From Pomphorhynchus laevis (taxonomy: Eukaryota > Acanthocephala > Palaeacanthocephala > Echinorhynchida > Pomphorhynchidae): DNA of 64,000 bases. Made by a program: the position numbers and the translations under genes. Below the pieces are notes generated by a model that saw nothing but the letters and a program-made list of their open reading frames with translations, did not search any database and was not told the origin of the DNA. Position 1 is the stretch's first letter, and the number at the start of each line of letters is the position of its first letter. The DNA lies in NCBI GenBank assembly GCA_012934845.2, contig WNNJ02001307.1, positions 1 through 64,000 on the forward strand, given 5' to 3'. This document shows, piece by piece, positions 39,359-51,092 of this stretch.

Positions 39359-41182
39359 TCAACACCGATGTTGAGTATATCGGTGTTGCATATCGGCCTT
39401 GCAAGTAATGACATTCCATATTTTAAGATCATCCGCGAATGCTAATTTTTTACATTTTAGAGAGCGTAGCAAACTATTCAGAAATATGACGAATAATAAT
39501 GGACCCAACACCGATCCCTGAGGAACACCCATTGATACATTTGACGGTCTAGATAGAAAATTTCCAACTCGAACTCTAAAAGAACGATCAGATAGGAAAG
39601 CGTGTATCCATCGAATAATAGGAATTTCAATTCCGTAATCTGCAAGAGCCTCCATCAACATATTGTGGGGAACCCTATCAAAGGCCCGACTCAAGTCGAA
39701 ATACACGACATCAACTGCATTACCCTGCGCAACTGCATCAACCCATGCTTCGCTTGTACATAAAAGATTAGACATGCAAGAACGTCCAGGACGAAAACCA
39801 TGTTGAGAATTATCTAACAAGTTCGATGATTCAAGATAGGATAGTAATCGCCGATACAATATGCGCTCTAACATCTTACATACGACACTTGTAAGGCTTA
39901 TTGCTCTATAATTTTCAGGATTGTGACGATCTGCTTTGTGGACTGGCACTACAGTGGCGATTTTCCAATCTAACGGTAGAATTGACTTAGCTAGTGATAG
40001 TTGAAACAAATAAGCTAACGGTGAAGCAATAAATGTTGATAATATCTTTAGTATCTGGGGATGTAATCCATCCGGACCAGGTGATGAATGTCGTAAAGAA
40101 TTTAACTCACTATAAACCTCCTCGGTAGTAACATCAAAATAACTTCGTGAATGGCTTACACGAGATTGCTGGTTAATTTCTGTGTTATTAGTTACGAGTT
40201 GAAAAGTCGACGCAAACGTATCGGCTACATCTTGAGGCGATGTGATAAAGTTATCATTAATACGAAGAGACGAAATTGCAGGAGGAATTGTCCTATTTCT
40301 ACGTATGTGAGCCCAAAATCGTTTTGGTGCACTATGAAAATCCGCAGCTATTCTCATTTCGTAGTTAAATTTTTTGCGTTTTTTAAGCTTTTCGAAAAAG
40401 TTACGACAATTGACGTATTCCTGTCGATGAGTATTGTCCTTGCAGCTTAATTTAAACAGTTGGTTTATTCGTCTTAGTTCTGATTTAAGTTCTCTATTAA
40501 ACCACGGAGGATTCACTTTTTTATTTTTATGCACGATCTTGGTAGGAACGTATTTTTCTATTATTTCGCACATTGCTGAACGAAAAACTTTCCAACAATC
40601 TTCGACATCGTCGCTAGCGCCTACAAAGTTCATAGTCGATGCTGCTTGAAGAATTTTACACTGATCCGTACGATACCAACAATGCTTGAAGATTTTAGTT
40701 CCGACTTCGTCGATAATATTATTTGAAATCCCTGAGAAGTGAAAAAGCAATACACAATGATCACTAACTCCTATGGGTGCTTCATGCATAATGTCACGCA
40801 CATCTGTTAATGATTTAGATAAAATTAAATCCAACAAAGAACTTTGATCATTCATAATCCTAGTTGGTGCTGATACATGCTGAACAAGAAGTAGGCTATC
40901 TAACAGAAAATTCCACAAGTCATGATCTAGTTTACTAGAAGATGTTATTCCTGAATGAGGATCATCCATATTGATGCTGGAAATATTGAAGTCTCCTAAA
41001 CAGAGGAACCGGTCACCCATTGCTGTCTTTGTCAAAATATCTGAGAATTCTTGAGTGAGAACGAAGCTACATGGAGATCTATAACATAGTGCAATAGTAA
41101 CTTTATTTCTTACATGGAATAGACTCGCCACCATCAGTTCACAAATACCATGTGTCAGTATAACACTTAAAATCGTCAACAC
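39359..41182 (-). pseudogene. LINE-I ORF2, endonuclease C-terminus and RT
   Basis: A 607-codon frame: FLCLGDFNISSINMDDPHSG, SSLLDLILSKSLTDV, GVSDHCVLLFHF (endonuclease Asp-His), linker, then RT with IATVVPVHKADRHNPENYRA, SQHGFRPGRSCMSNLLCTSE, VVYFDLSRAFDRVPHNML, GVPQGSVLGPLLFVIFLN and LAFADDLKIWN. It is cut just after the active site. The first endonuclease half is in another frame (41322-41582), with a stop and frameshift at about 41190-41320. Confidence 0.92.
39361..39388. repeat. Inverted repeat at the truncated end of LINE-I
   Basis: CAACACCGAT (39361-39370) and ATCGGTGTTG (39379-39388) are perfect inverted arms with an 8-base loop. They sit exactly where the LINE-I RT sequence stops. 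Confidence 0.85.
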
Positions 41183-41321
41183 CTATACATTGATCGACAT
41201 AAAGTGCAACACCGCCTCCTCGTCGTACTTTACGATCAACCCTGATGATCGAATACCCATCCACAGCTACTATACTATCAGCAGTATCATGATTTAGCCA
41301 ATTTTCGGTAACTGCGATTAT

Positions 41322-41582
41322 TTAAGGTTTATATGTAAAGAATCTGTTCCGAAATTCGTCAATCTTCGATACTATACTACGAATATTTATGTAAGCGACG
41401 TTAATAATTGTAGTTGAACATTTACTGGTTCCTGCGTATATAGATAGTCCAGTAGGAAATATATCTAACGAGGATGGATTAATACCTAAGCAATTAACGG
41501 ACCGATTGGATTCCAACGTACAAATGGCTTTCTTCGAACCACACGAAAATTTCTTATTGTTAAGCCTTTTCACCAGAAGCAT
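41322..41582 (-). pseudogene. LINE-I ORF2, start of endonuclease
   Basis: An 86-codon frame with VAYINIRSIVSKIDEFRNRF, the Asn-containing first endonuclease motif, ending at a TAA before TENWLN. It overlaps the end of ORF1 by 23 bp. Confidence 0.8.
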
Positions 41583-42345
41583 TCCTGGTCTTTAGCTCTT
41601 CCCAAGCTTGATGTCGCATCTTACGATCCTGACTGCTGAGATCATTAAAGATTTTAGTAGCTTGACCTTTTAATTTATACCCTCTGCGTAAGATCTCGTT
41701 AACATTGTCGGACGATTTACATACCACTTTCAATAAGCGTGGACGTTTTTCATTTTTCTTACCTAACCTGAACAATGATTTCACTAGAAGAGATGAGGCT
41801 ATAGATTCCTCACCTGAAGTAAATATTTTTGATAATACTTCCCGAACTCTACTCACGTCATGATCAATACGTAGCTGCGGCTCCGAAGAGTTAGATTCCG
41901 GTATATTAGCAAAGATTACGTACCGATCTCGGTTTTCGCCACGCATTCGCGCATTAATATCAAGCGGTTGTGCTAATGGTTCTTTATTCTGGCCGTTTCC
42001 TGTTTTATGTACGGAAAATTCTCCGACATTTGCAACCATCACTGACGATTTAGACATTGAATTAATATCCCTGGAATGATCTTTACAGTTGGATCCACCA
42101 AGTTTGGAATCAAGTTGCAAATTTTGTTGACCAATACTGGATGAACTTCGAAAATGACGTCCTTTAATATTCTTCCATACCCGTGTAGAGTGAGTTTGTG
42201 GGGTAATATTGGATATTGGATTGATATGATGATTGCTAGTGAAATTTTGCAATATCACATTCCCTGTTGTACACTGATCCATTATGCAATCGCTTACTTC
42301 GAGTCTCTTGTTGTGAACATTTACAATTAACCCACTAGAATGCAC
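41560..42345 (-). pseudogene. LINE-I ORF1, C-terminal two thirds
   Basis: A 261-codon frame with ENRDRYVIFANIPESNSSEP, LLVKSLFRLGKKNEKRPRLL, KVVCKSSDNVNEIL, YKLKGQATKIFNDLSSQDRK and MRHQAWEELKTRNASGEKA. It matches LINE-B and LINE-E ORF1. The N-terminal finger (CDSDDCQRW ... FMCGFC) lies beyond the J insertion at about 43230-43130, with one in-frame stop near the start. Confidence 0.88.
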
Positions 42346-42356
42346 AGTTGAATTTG

Positions 42357-42985
42357 ATAAAAAAAAGATTTATTTTAACGTGGCAAATGCGTGCCAGCGC
42401 ACGCTTACATGACCACAACAAAAACAAAACTGTGAATCAGGCGTCGAGAAGGTGTGAACGGAGGAGGTGTTTGAATGTGATAAAAGAGGGAGCGCGGCGG
42501 ACGTCGAGGGGGATTAGATTCCAGGCGAGTGAGGCGGCGACGAGGAAGGATCGGAGACCGTAGTTGTTGGAGTAATTAGGAACGTGGAGTAAGAGGGTAT
42601 GACAGGAACGAAGCGATAGCGAGGTGGGGCGAGTATCGTCTAAGAAAGGAAGGTTGATGAACGATGGGGAGCCGACAGCGATGAGACGAAAAGTAATGAG
42701 AAGAAGGCGGAGTTTGATGCGGATGTGGATGGTGGGCCAGGAGAGTTGGGCAAAATATGTGGATGTGTGGTCGAAGCGACGGAGGCGAAAGAGCACTCGA
42801 ACGGCGGTGTTGATTATTCGTTGTAGGGGTAGGATGATGGATTTTGGAGAATTTGCGAAAAGGCTAAGGCAGTAATCGATTTTAGGGAAAAGAAGCGATG
42901 AAAGAAGAGACATACAAGAACGGAAGTCGATAAGGGGGCGGATACGGCGGATGTCACGAAGAATTAAGTTAGACGAGCGGACAGC
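42357..42985 (-). mobile_element. J-family LINE, 5'-truncated, inserted in LINE-I ORF1
   Basis: The frame 42437-43141 fuses LINE-I finger sequence to J-family RT C-terminus: SSNLILRDIRRIRPLIDFRS, SSLLFPKIDYCLSLFANSP, QRIINTAVRVLFRLRRFDHT and FLVAASLAWNLIPLDVRRA. The 3' tail has the GCGTGC-CAGC-GCACGC hairpin (42389-42404) and AAAATAAATC plus a T run. No clean target duplication is seen; the 5' edge carries a hairpin CAGCACTC-aaaacat-GAGTGCTG (about 42984-43006). Confidence 0.88.
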
Positions 42986-43258
42986 ACTCAAAACATGAGT
43001 GCTGTTATTGAATGTATTTCTTAATGCATCTTTGGAATTCATGTTGCAATGGCAATGATTTATATTTTGAATTGATTTTCTTAAAAGACTTATTTTCTCT
43101 TCTAGTGATTGAATGCGCAGGGAAGCGCAAAATCCGCACATAAATGACCCACTGGAATTATCATTTGAATCAGTAGCGATTGTAATCGTTGACCAGCGTT
43201 GACAATCATCAGAGTCACACTGTACTTGCTAACTTGTAGATTTAACCTTGTTCTTCAT

Positions 43259-43719
43259 AACAGTACGAAAATAATTGTGTATATTAATCTTGTAAGTAGT
43301 GTATTCACTTCAAATTTTAAACTATTTTATGTCTAATGTCGACTGGAATAATTATCTATTCAATGCTGCTGGCCATTCCTTGTACGTTATGTATTTACTT
43401 TAGATTGTATGTTTATTAGAAATTATATTTTTATAAGGAGATAATCTAAGATATCTTAATTGTAGGTAGTTAATAGGTATAACAAGATAGTTTAAACTGA
43501 AATTATAAAATCTAATTTAATTTATAAAATCTAAAGAAAGATTTTTAGATTTATAAATATAGATTTTTAGAAAAAATCTTTCTTTTAGAAAGACTTTTAG
43601 ATTTATAAAAACGATCTTTAGATTTATAAAATCTAAAGAGATTATAAAATCTAAAGAAAAAACTTTGTGTCGCTTACTATATAAAAAGCGTTAAATGCTG
43701 TCAAAAATCCTAATATCTA
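43259..43719. other. AT-rich interval with AAATCTAAAG repeats
   Basis: 5' flank of LINE-I, then a cluster (43500-43670) of imperfect repeats of TTATAAAATCTAAAGAAAGA and its complement, partly self-pairing. No gene is seen. Confidence 0.5.
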
Positions 43720-44232
43720 TCTAGCTTCATCGGCAGTCTCTCCGCAATCAAAGGGTAATTTTGTATACTTTAGGGCATTCGTCCCAGAGCTAGTCATTTT
43801 GCTTCTATTCGTAATATTCGCTATCCTCCGAGACTAGACGTTCTAGGCATACGTGATGCTGATACGTTTTTAATTAATACATATTTTATGTTGGTGTGAA
43901 GGACATTGCACTCTCTTAAGCACGTTTTGCACCATCCATGTTCACTCTCCTAATGACAATTTATGAGAAGGCAAGCTAAAACTGATACTCAAATTGGGAC
44001 CAAGATGTAACCGAAATGACATAAGACATCGAATTATCAAACGATGGAACAATCTACTAGCTGCTAAAGCCGAGTCTACGCATATTTCAGGATTAAAGAA
44101 CTATTTTAGTGTTGATTTTCGCCTTAGAGCCTGACAGTTTTTTGTTGACTATTTTTTAACTCTTTTTCTTTTTTATTGTGATGCCCATGTCTTAGTCTTT
44201 GCTCTGTTGGTAGTCAATTAAAAGAATAAAAT
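43720..44232 (+). mobile_element. Decayed CR1-like LINE 3' end
   Basis: The plus strand reads RATHSRPRASHFASIRN-like, then YPPRLDVLGI, later RHRIIKRWNNLLAAKAESTH followed by LKNYFSVDFRLRA. This is the C-terminal WNxL and LKxxF pattern of CR1-like ORF2. Stops are frequent. The 3' UTR ends near 44232. Confidence 0.6.
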
Positions 44233-44462
44233 ATGATAGCGTTCTATAACGTCAAGATAGCATTTTATCATATTATAAATTATTATAACAGTTCCTTAAT
44301 ATTATGGCATTCTGTTCGGCCATGCATTTTACAAAACATTTTTGCGATTCGCGAGATGTAGCTTGACGTGGGAGATATTTCACAAAGAACACTTCGTTTT
44401 TCGTGGAATTTGACTATTCGGTCAACTCGTAAAAAAAATCTCGGTTATAACTACTTACATTC

Positions 44463-44582
44463 CAGATCAATTCAATCAGTTGTAGATCAATTAAATCAGT
44501 TGCAGAACAATTCAATCAGTTGCAGATTAATTCAATCAGTTGCAGATCAATTCAATCAGTTGCAGATCTATTTAATCAGTTG
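44463..44582. repeat. Minisatellite, six 20 bp units
   Basis: Six tandem copies of GATCAATTCAATCAGTTGCA (a few substitutions each), ending where the J1 LINE begins. 44233-44462 has no gene. Confidence 0.95.
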
Positions 44583-47284
44583 AGATCGGCTCGCTGCGCT
44601 TTCCAAACAGTTACAGTAGCAAAGTTAAAAGTAGCAAAGTTATAAACACACAAGGACGTTAATAGGAGGCCGTAAGAAAACAGCAACGACCGACACCAAC
44701 TGTGCTCAATTATAAGTACAGTGCTCGACACACGACTGCAACGCCTGGACTAAAATCGACTGCGACAACATTAAGTCTAAGGAAGACTTCCTATGTGAAT
44801 TTTGTGCAAACAAGCTAATCAGCGATATCTCCAAGAAGCACATATCAGCCTTATACACGTTCACTCAAACTACCCCGTCGTTTCCTATGTCTTTTCTCCA
44901 ACCACTGATCCTGTCAACATATACACTCCCAATCTCATTTCATATTCACTCCCCGACACCCCCGTCCCGTCCCTTCTGATTTGTTTCTCAATAACCTACA
45001 TCCATCAATCAAAATTACCTCCATTAAACCTCCACGATCCTTCCACTCATAACCTTTCCTCACATCACTTGCCACCCTTTATATTATCCTTATGCTCTTT
45101 GTCTCCCGCTGTCGAACCTACTCACTTCATGTCCTCAACTCAAAGTTCTCTTATCGTGTCTCAACCAATCACGTCACTCGCCCTCCTTTACGGAAACGCA
45201 TACCTTTTCGCGATCGTTATATCATCGTCGCTAATATCACTCCTTCCACCTTATTATCTCCACAAGAACGACTCGACGGCGATGTTTCCGCCTTCAGATT
45301 CATCCTCTCGTATCTTGTTCCTGCGGATAAAGCATCCTTTTTGAACGACATCTCTCCTGTCGCATTCATTCGACTAAACAAATCTCAATATAATCCTTCC
45401 CAGCCCCTCTCAAAAAAGTGTTTTCAAACATCATAATCGAGTGTCCTCTGTCCTCTCCCAACGATTGAAACCCATGTTCACTTCAGCCACCCACTTTTTC
45501 GCGATCGCAACCCCTACGAAATAGCTCATATCTTTTCTGTCCGCATCAAAATCGCCGTCGCGACGGTAACGGCGAAATATCACTTAATCCGAAATATTGA
45601 CGGACATTTTCAAGTTGTCCGTACCAAAAATTCGATGGCGCTCCATCTCCTCTATGTGTATTCTCCGCTCGGCCTCCTCAACACTAGATATATTCTCCAT
45701 CAATACGATATTATCCTCAACCTATTCACCAAGCAAACCATCAATCTCTTCTGCCTCACCGAATCCTAGCACTTTGATTCGGACGACCTCCCCATTCGGC
45801 GTTTGCTCTCTGCCGGTTGCTCACTAGTCAAAACCGTCCGCCCCTCAGCTCATACCCTTCTAAATTCTCTAATCATGGCGGCATTGTCGCAATCGCCCGT
45901 CACCCCTAGTCTTTTCGCAAAATCACTCTCCCTTTCAGTTCTTGCTCTTTTGAATTGCATACTTGTGGTTCTTCTAAATTGATCACTCTGGATCTCGCAT
46001 TGTATACCATCCTGGCTTATATGCTTCTACCTCCTTTTTTACCGAACTCGCTGACCTTATGTCCCAATGTTATTAATCCCTATCCCTTTACTCGTTCTTG
46101 GCGATTTTAACATCCACCTTGCACACACTCCTCTTTCACCGATTTCATCCGGTTCATCAACAGTCTATCCAACTACAACTGCAAACTCATTTTCACTGCT
46201 CCAACACATATCTTTGGCAAGGCACTAGACATAATCGCTGTCCCCGATCGTTTTGCTGCCTACACCTCTCTTTTTATCTTCGATCCTAGACTATCTGATT
46301 ACTTCATCGTCACCCTTGATCTCACTTTAAACCACACCCCACTTTGCATACCTATCATCCTACGTCGCGCTTTGAGAAATCATGACCCATCCCTTCTCCG
46401 CACTGCCTTACTCAAATCGTCTCTATCCTCTCCTACAATAACATCTTCCTCTCCTCACGATCTCGCCTTTCTTTTCGACTGAACTTACGTCCATTCTCAA
46501 TCTTCTCTTCCCTTTAAAGTCTCACACACAGTGTCGCTTGCATCGTGCCACATGGTTTGATATCCAATACCTACTCTTAAAGCGTCGACTCCGTCATGCT
46601 TTTCGAGTCTATCATCGCTCTCTCAGACGTAATATCGGCTCACTCACTTCGTCTCTCCGTGATTCATATATCGCTCATCGCCCGTCTCATCTCAACCTAC
46701 TACGTACCAAATCCAACTCCTGACAGCATAAAATAAACATTTCATTAGATTCTAAGTCTCTCTGACACTTTTTACTCGATACTTTCCCGATCCTCTTCGT
46801 CTTGCAACATCAATCACCATTCACGTCCTTATTTTTCATGGGAATGACGAATGATCATCCACATAATTATTCGCCATTGCCTCACCTCATACTCCTAGAA
46901 CTCTCTCATCTTCTCCATGTCACTTGCGAAAGTATCATCTGTACTAATGTCCTTGCCCAACAAAACCTCACTGCCAATCCACTGTCTACTCCCCATATTT
47001 AAATCCATATGCTCATCGATATCTCCCTTCTTCTCCACCTTGTTTAACTCGTCCATCTGCAGTCGTATATTCTATTCACAATGTAAAATACGTCAGTGTG
47101 CTTCCCCTCCTTAGGAAACAACTGTTAGACATCTCCCTTCCTTCTAGATATCGCCCTATTTCACTCCTCCCTACTCTTTTTAAGCTCTTAGAACACCTCA
47201 TCTTAATACAGATCAACGTTTATCTCTTCATATAATCTGTACATTTCTTTTCAATCCACTTATCACTCCACCTAAATCGCTTGC

Positions 47285-47767
47285 ATGAAAGTTTACAACG
47301 ACCTACTCATTTCTCGTGACAAGACTCTATACAGTGTTCTCATCTCCCTCGACCTCTCCTCCGCCTTCGATATCGTCGACCACTATATTCTCCTTTCTCG
47401 CCTTCATTTTGATTACAAATTTTCTACCTCCTCCGTAGCATGGCTTACCTCATATCTATCCGACCCTTCTTTTCGCGTCTGTTCTAATTCATCATCTCAT
47501 CCCATCCATATTTGCTGCGCGGTCCCAACAGGTTCAGTTATAGATCCCCTGATTTTCTATCTTCGACTTGGCGATTTCTCTCCGTTTATCAAATCATACT
47601 CTTTTAACGTCATGCAATACGCCGATGATATCCTCACATATGCTCATGCACTCGCCCATCGCATACACGATATCGGCATTTCTGCATCCAACGTTATCTC
47701 TTCTATATACAAACGTATATACCGTCTTCATCTGGTTCTAAACCCCGACAAGTTCAAAATAATGTAG
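47285..47767 (+). pseudogene. J1 reverse transcriptase palm
   Basis: A 160-codon frame with LYSVLISLDLSSAFDIVDHY, CCAVPTGSVIDPLIFYL, MQYADDILTYAHAL and LHLVLNPDKFKIM. The palm boxes A (DLSSAFDIVDH) and C (QYADD) are intact; box B (PQGSVLGP in relatives) is altered to PTGSVIDP. Confidence 0.85.
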
Positions 47768-48465
47768 ATCCTACCTCGTAACCCTAGCATATCTTCTCCC
47801 CTTGTATCTTTTGCATCATCAATGATCCCATAGTTCACAATCTTATTTTGTTAGGCTTCCATTTCGATAATCACCTTTCTCTTAAACTCTTCGCCCGTTT
47901 CAAGGTCCGCTCGTCTAATTCAATTCTCCGTGACATATGTCGTATCGGCCCCCTTATCGACTTCCGTTCTTGTATGTCTCTACTTTCATCGCTTCTCTTC
48001 CCTAAAATCGATTACTGCCTCAGCCTTTTCGCCAATTCTTCAAAATCCATCATCCTACCCTACAACGCATCATTAACTCCGCCGTTTGAGTGATCGTACG
48101 TCTCTGTCGCTTCGACCACACATTCACACATCTCGCCCATTTCGCCTGACCCACCATCCACATCCGCATCTAATTTCGTCTTATCGTAACTTTTTGTCTT
48201 ATGGCTGTCGGCTCCTCATCGTTCATGCACTTCCTTTCTTAGACGACACTCACCTCACCTCTCTATCGCTGCGTTACCATCATTTCCCCTAACTCCACGT
48301 TCCCAATTATTTCACCAAATACAGTCTCCGATCCTTATTCGTTGCCGCCCCACACGCCTGGAGTCAACTCATGCTCGACGTCCACCGTGCTTCTTCTTTT
48401 ATCACATTCAAATACCGCCTCCGTTTCAATCTTCTCGACACCTGATTTAGATTATTGTTCTTTAT

Positions 48466-48525
48466 CGTGGTTATGTAAGCGTGCGCCGGCAATCATTTGC
48501 CACGGGAAAATAAATCCTTTTTTGA
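48466..48525 (+). repeat. J-family 3' hairpin tail (J1)
   Basis: GTGGTTATGTAAGCGTGCGC followed by CGGCAATCATTTGCCACGGG. The stem here is partly decayed (GCGTGC against GCAATC). Followed by AAAATAAATCC and a T run. Confidence 0.85.
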
Positions 48526-48735
48526 CTCGAATTTCGAGAAGTCGTTCACTTTATTTTAATTGCAATTCAGTTGTATGGTTCAACGAATTTAATTTGGACA
48601 AATAATCGTAAGCTCAATGAAATATTTAAGCTCACAGACAGCCAGTTTAACTTCACTTGAAGTTAAACTTAAGCTTAACTTTTTTTATAATGTACATCAG
48701 TACCGTGCATTTTAGTATTAGTCGACCTCATCAAC

Positions 48736-49555
48736 TACCGATCCAATAATTCGACTCGTCTGCTTTATTAATAAATAGATTGAATGAGATACATTACATT
48801 TTGCAAAATTAATTGAAATCCTTTCTGATTTAAAATTTAATCAACGTTGGTAGGTCAATGCTGTAACTTCAATTTGAGAACCTACCTATGTTTGAAATTA
48901 ATTGAAAATTTCAAGCAAGATATCTATAGTTTGTTTCCTACTTTTAAGTTTATAAATTAACTTAACATCATTTGGATGTTAAGTAAACATCCAAATAGTG
49001 TCACACATAATAGTGTCCGTCAAATATTTATGTTTCATAATTGATTCATATCCTAAGGAACAATTGAATAAATAATCATTTTAAAATTGAAATTGTAAAT
49101 TTATTATTTAAAATTGAAATATTGTAACCGGACCACAACGTTTTGCCGCATGCTATAATTATTCATTTTAGCCAAGAATATTAATTGATAATTTTAAGTT
49201 GATATACTTGTTCTGTCATTTTTACCATTGAAATTTTTGACTTTTTTATTGTCTATTTTGCTTTATTCCTATTTATAAACTATCAACCGTATATTGCATT
49301 TTAACATTTATAAATCCAGCTACAAATCTAACATCAACGTTTCCCGTATCAGTTCTTTTAATATTTGTTGACGATCATTCGACTCATCTGCTTTATTGAC
49401 AATTAGATTAGATGACGTAATATCAACGTTTTACGTTTCGGTCATTTTAATGATAAATAGCAATCATTCTACCCGTCTGCTATAGTGACCATTATGTTTT
49501 ATGAAATACTTTTTCATCTAGCATCTTGCAAATTTAATTGAAATCATTTTTGAAA
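48736..49555. repeat. Three diverged copies of a short repeat
   Basis: Copies at about 48736-48835, 49365-49420 and 49458-49555 share ATTCGACTCGTCTGCTTTAT, an ATTAGATTGAATGAGAT-like stretch and TTGCAAAATTAATTGAAAT. No coding role. The whole of 48526-50235 is otherwise gene-free as far as I can see; a plus frame at 50084-50266 is not recognised. Confidence 0.55.
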
Positions 49556-50239
49556 ATAGAAACAAGTGATTTGTAATCGGGTATCAGTCAAGTGTGAAAA
49601 CTTTAAGTGCAAAGATGCAGTCTAGAAAAGCAAATGTGCTAATTTCATCTACCTTACTATCTGAATAAAGTTACCAGTCTACATTCCGTGCAAGAAGAAT
49701 AATTTTTGTACATTCAGAAACAAAATTATGAAGTCTAGATATGATTGATAAATCGCTTGCACGGAGTTTCTTCGGATTATTAAAAAAAATTATATTTATT
49801 TGATATGGCCATGGATACTTATGATGTATCTTTAATGTGCTTTAGTCTAACATATCATGAATAGAGCTTTCTCGACCCTTGGATAAATAGAGGTATTTAT
49901 CACAAAGATTGTATCTACTCTAGCATCCTTGTGGTGAAGGTGGGTACAATACGGATCCTACTCAAAGAACTCAACAATTTCTATATATGCAATACGAAGA
50001 AATAGATTTACTAAACATGTAAGCATATAAATTGCGGACGTAGATGGCCTCTCAAACTTGATTATACTTCATACACTGGGGATATGTTTCTGTACAAAGT
50101 AGTGATCGAATGTAACATAAAGCGTCATGCAGTGAGTGGTCCTAGTAATGGATTTATATTTGCTGAGATATTAGTCAACCTCGATGCACTTGCATACAAT
50201 TCTACTGTATCTTTTACTTATAAATTTTCTATAGGATTT

Positions 50240-51086
50240 TATAAAGGATTTATTTTTACGTGGTAAATGCGAGCCGGCGCACGCTTATATGATTACAAAA
50301 ATACTAAGTCATGTGACGACAAAGTGGGAACGGAAGAGATATTTGAATGTGATAAATGAGGGAGCGCGGCGGACGTCGAGAGGAAGCTGATCCAGGCCAG
50401 TGTGTCGGCAACGAGGAAAGATCAGAGACCGTAGTTGTTAGAGTAATTGGGAACGTGGAGTAAGAGGAAATGACGGGAACGTAACGATAGAGATATGGGG
50501 CGAGTGCCGTATAAGAAATGGAGCTGATGAACGATAGGGAACTGCAGCCAGCGATGAGACGAAAAGTGACGAGAAGGCGGAGTTGGATGCGGATGGTAGG
50601 CCAGACGAGTTGGGCAAGATGTGTGAATGTGTGGTCGAAGCGACGGAGATGTAGGAGCAATCGAATGGCGGAGTTGATGATGCGTTGTAGGAGTATGATG
50701 ATGGATTTTGGAGAATTGGCGAAAAGATTAAGTAAGTAATCGATTTTAGGAAAAATAAGCGATAAAGAAAATACATACAAGAACGAAAGTCGGTAAGGGG
50801 CAGATACGGTGGATGTCACGGTGAATTAAGTTAGACGAGCGAACCTTGTAGCGGACGAAAGGTTTAAGGGAAATTAGATAGAAAAAGGCAGTTGAAGGCA
50901 GAAATGCCGATATCGTGTATGTGATGGAATGGTACATGATCATAAATGAGGATGTCTACGGCGTATCTCATGACGTTAAAGGAGTAAGGTTTGATAAACG
51001 AAGATAGATCGCCAAGCAGAAGAGAGATAGCTGGGGACCTAGGACTGAACCTTGTGGGACCCCGCAGAAAATAAGGATGGGAGGGG
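50240..51086 (-). mobile_element. K1, J-family LINE, 3' part
   Basis: The 3' hairpin tail (50246-50290) is followed upstream by the RT C-terminal domain (50304-50819, shifted frames: FLFLIFPKIDYLLNLFANSP-like, LVWPTIRIQLRLLVTF) and the RT box B region GVPQGSVLGPQLS (about 51050-51090). A stretch between box B and the thumb is shortened. It is cut at 51087 by K2 and resumes at 53318. Confidence 0.85.
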
Positions 51087-51092
51087 ATGATA

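Larger units (their letters stand above)
39380..43258 (-). mobile_element. LINE-I, CR1-like element, 3'-truncated and carrying a J insertion
   Basis: ORF1 begins at about 43258 and is interrupted at 42357-42985 by a J-family 3' end. It resumes at 42345-41560, then endonuclease (41582-40700) and RT to FADDLKIWNVI at about 39400, where it stops. Loss of the 3' end is unusual for a LINE and implies later deletion or rearrangement. Confidence 0.9.
44586..48525 (+). mobile_element. J1, full-span but decayed J-family LINE
   Basis: ORF1 finger at about 44730-44810 (DCNAWTKIDC ... FLCEFCANK). ORF1 core at 45170-45436 (FRDRYIIVANITPSTLLSPQ, VAFIRLNKSQ). Endonuclease remnants at 45600-46330 (TESxHFDSDDLP, AILTSTLHT). 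RT at 47000-47770, C-terminal domain to 48450, then the hairpin tail. Many stops and frameshifts. It shows that the J family has the same two-ORF plan as the CR1-like elements. Confidence 0.85.

Noticed and set aside
42348-42875. Arg-rich plus-strand frames
   Set aside because: Antisense shadows of the J-family RT; the same Arg-rich shadows recur at 50.5, 52.0 and 53.1 kb.
44802-45344. Long Ser/Pro-rich frame in J1
   Set aside because: It is an out-of-frame reading of the decayed J1 ORF1; the family-like frame is at 44730-44810 and 45170-45436.
50084-50266. Plus frame of 60 codons before K1
   Set aside because: No recognised domain, and it runs into the J tail.
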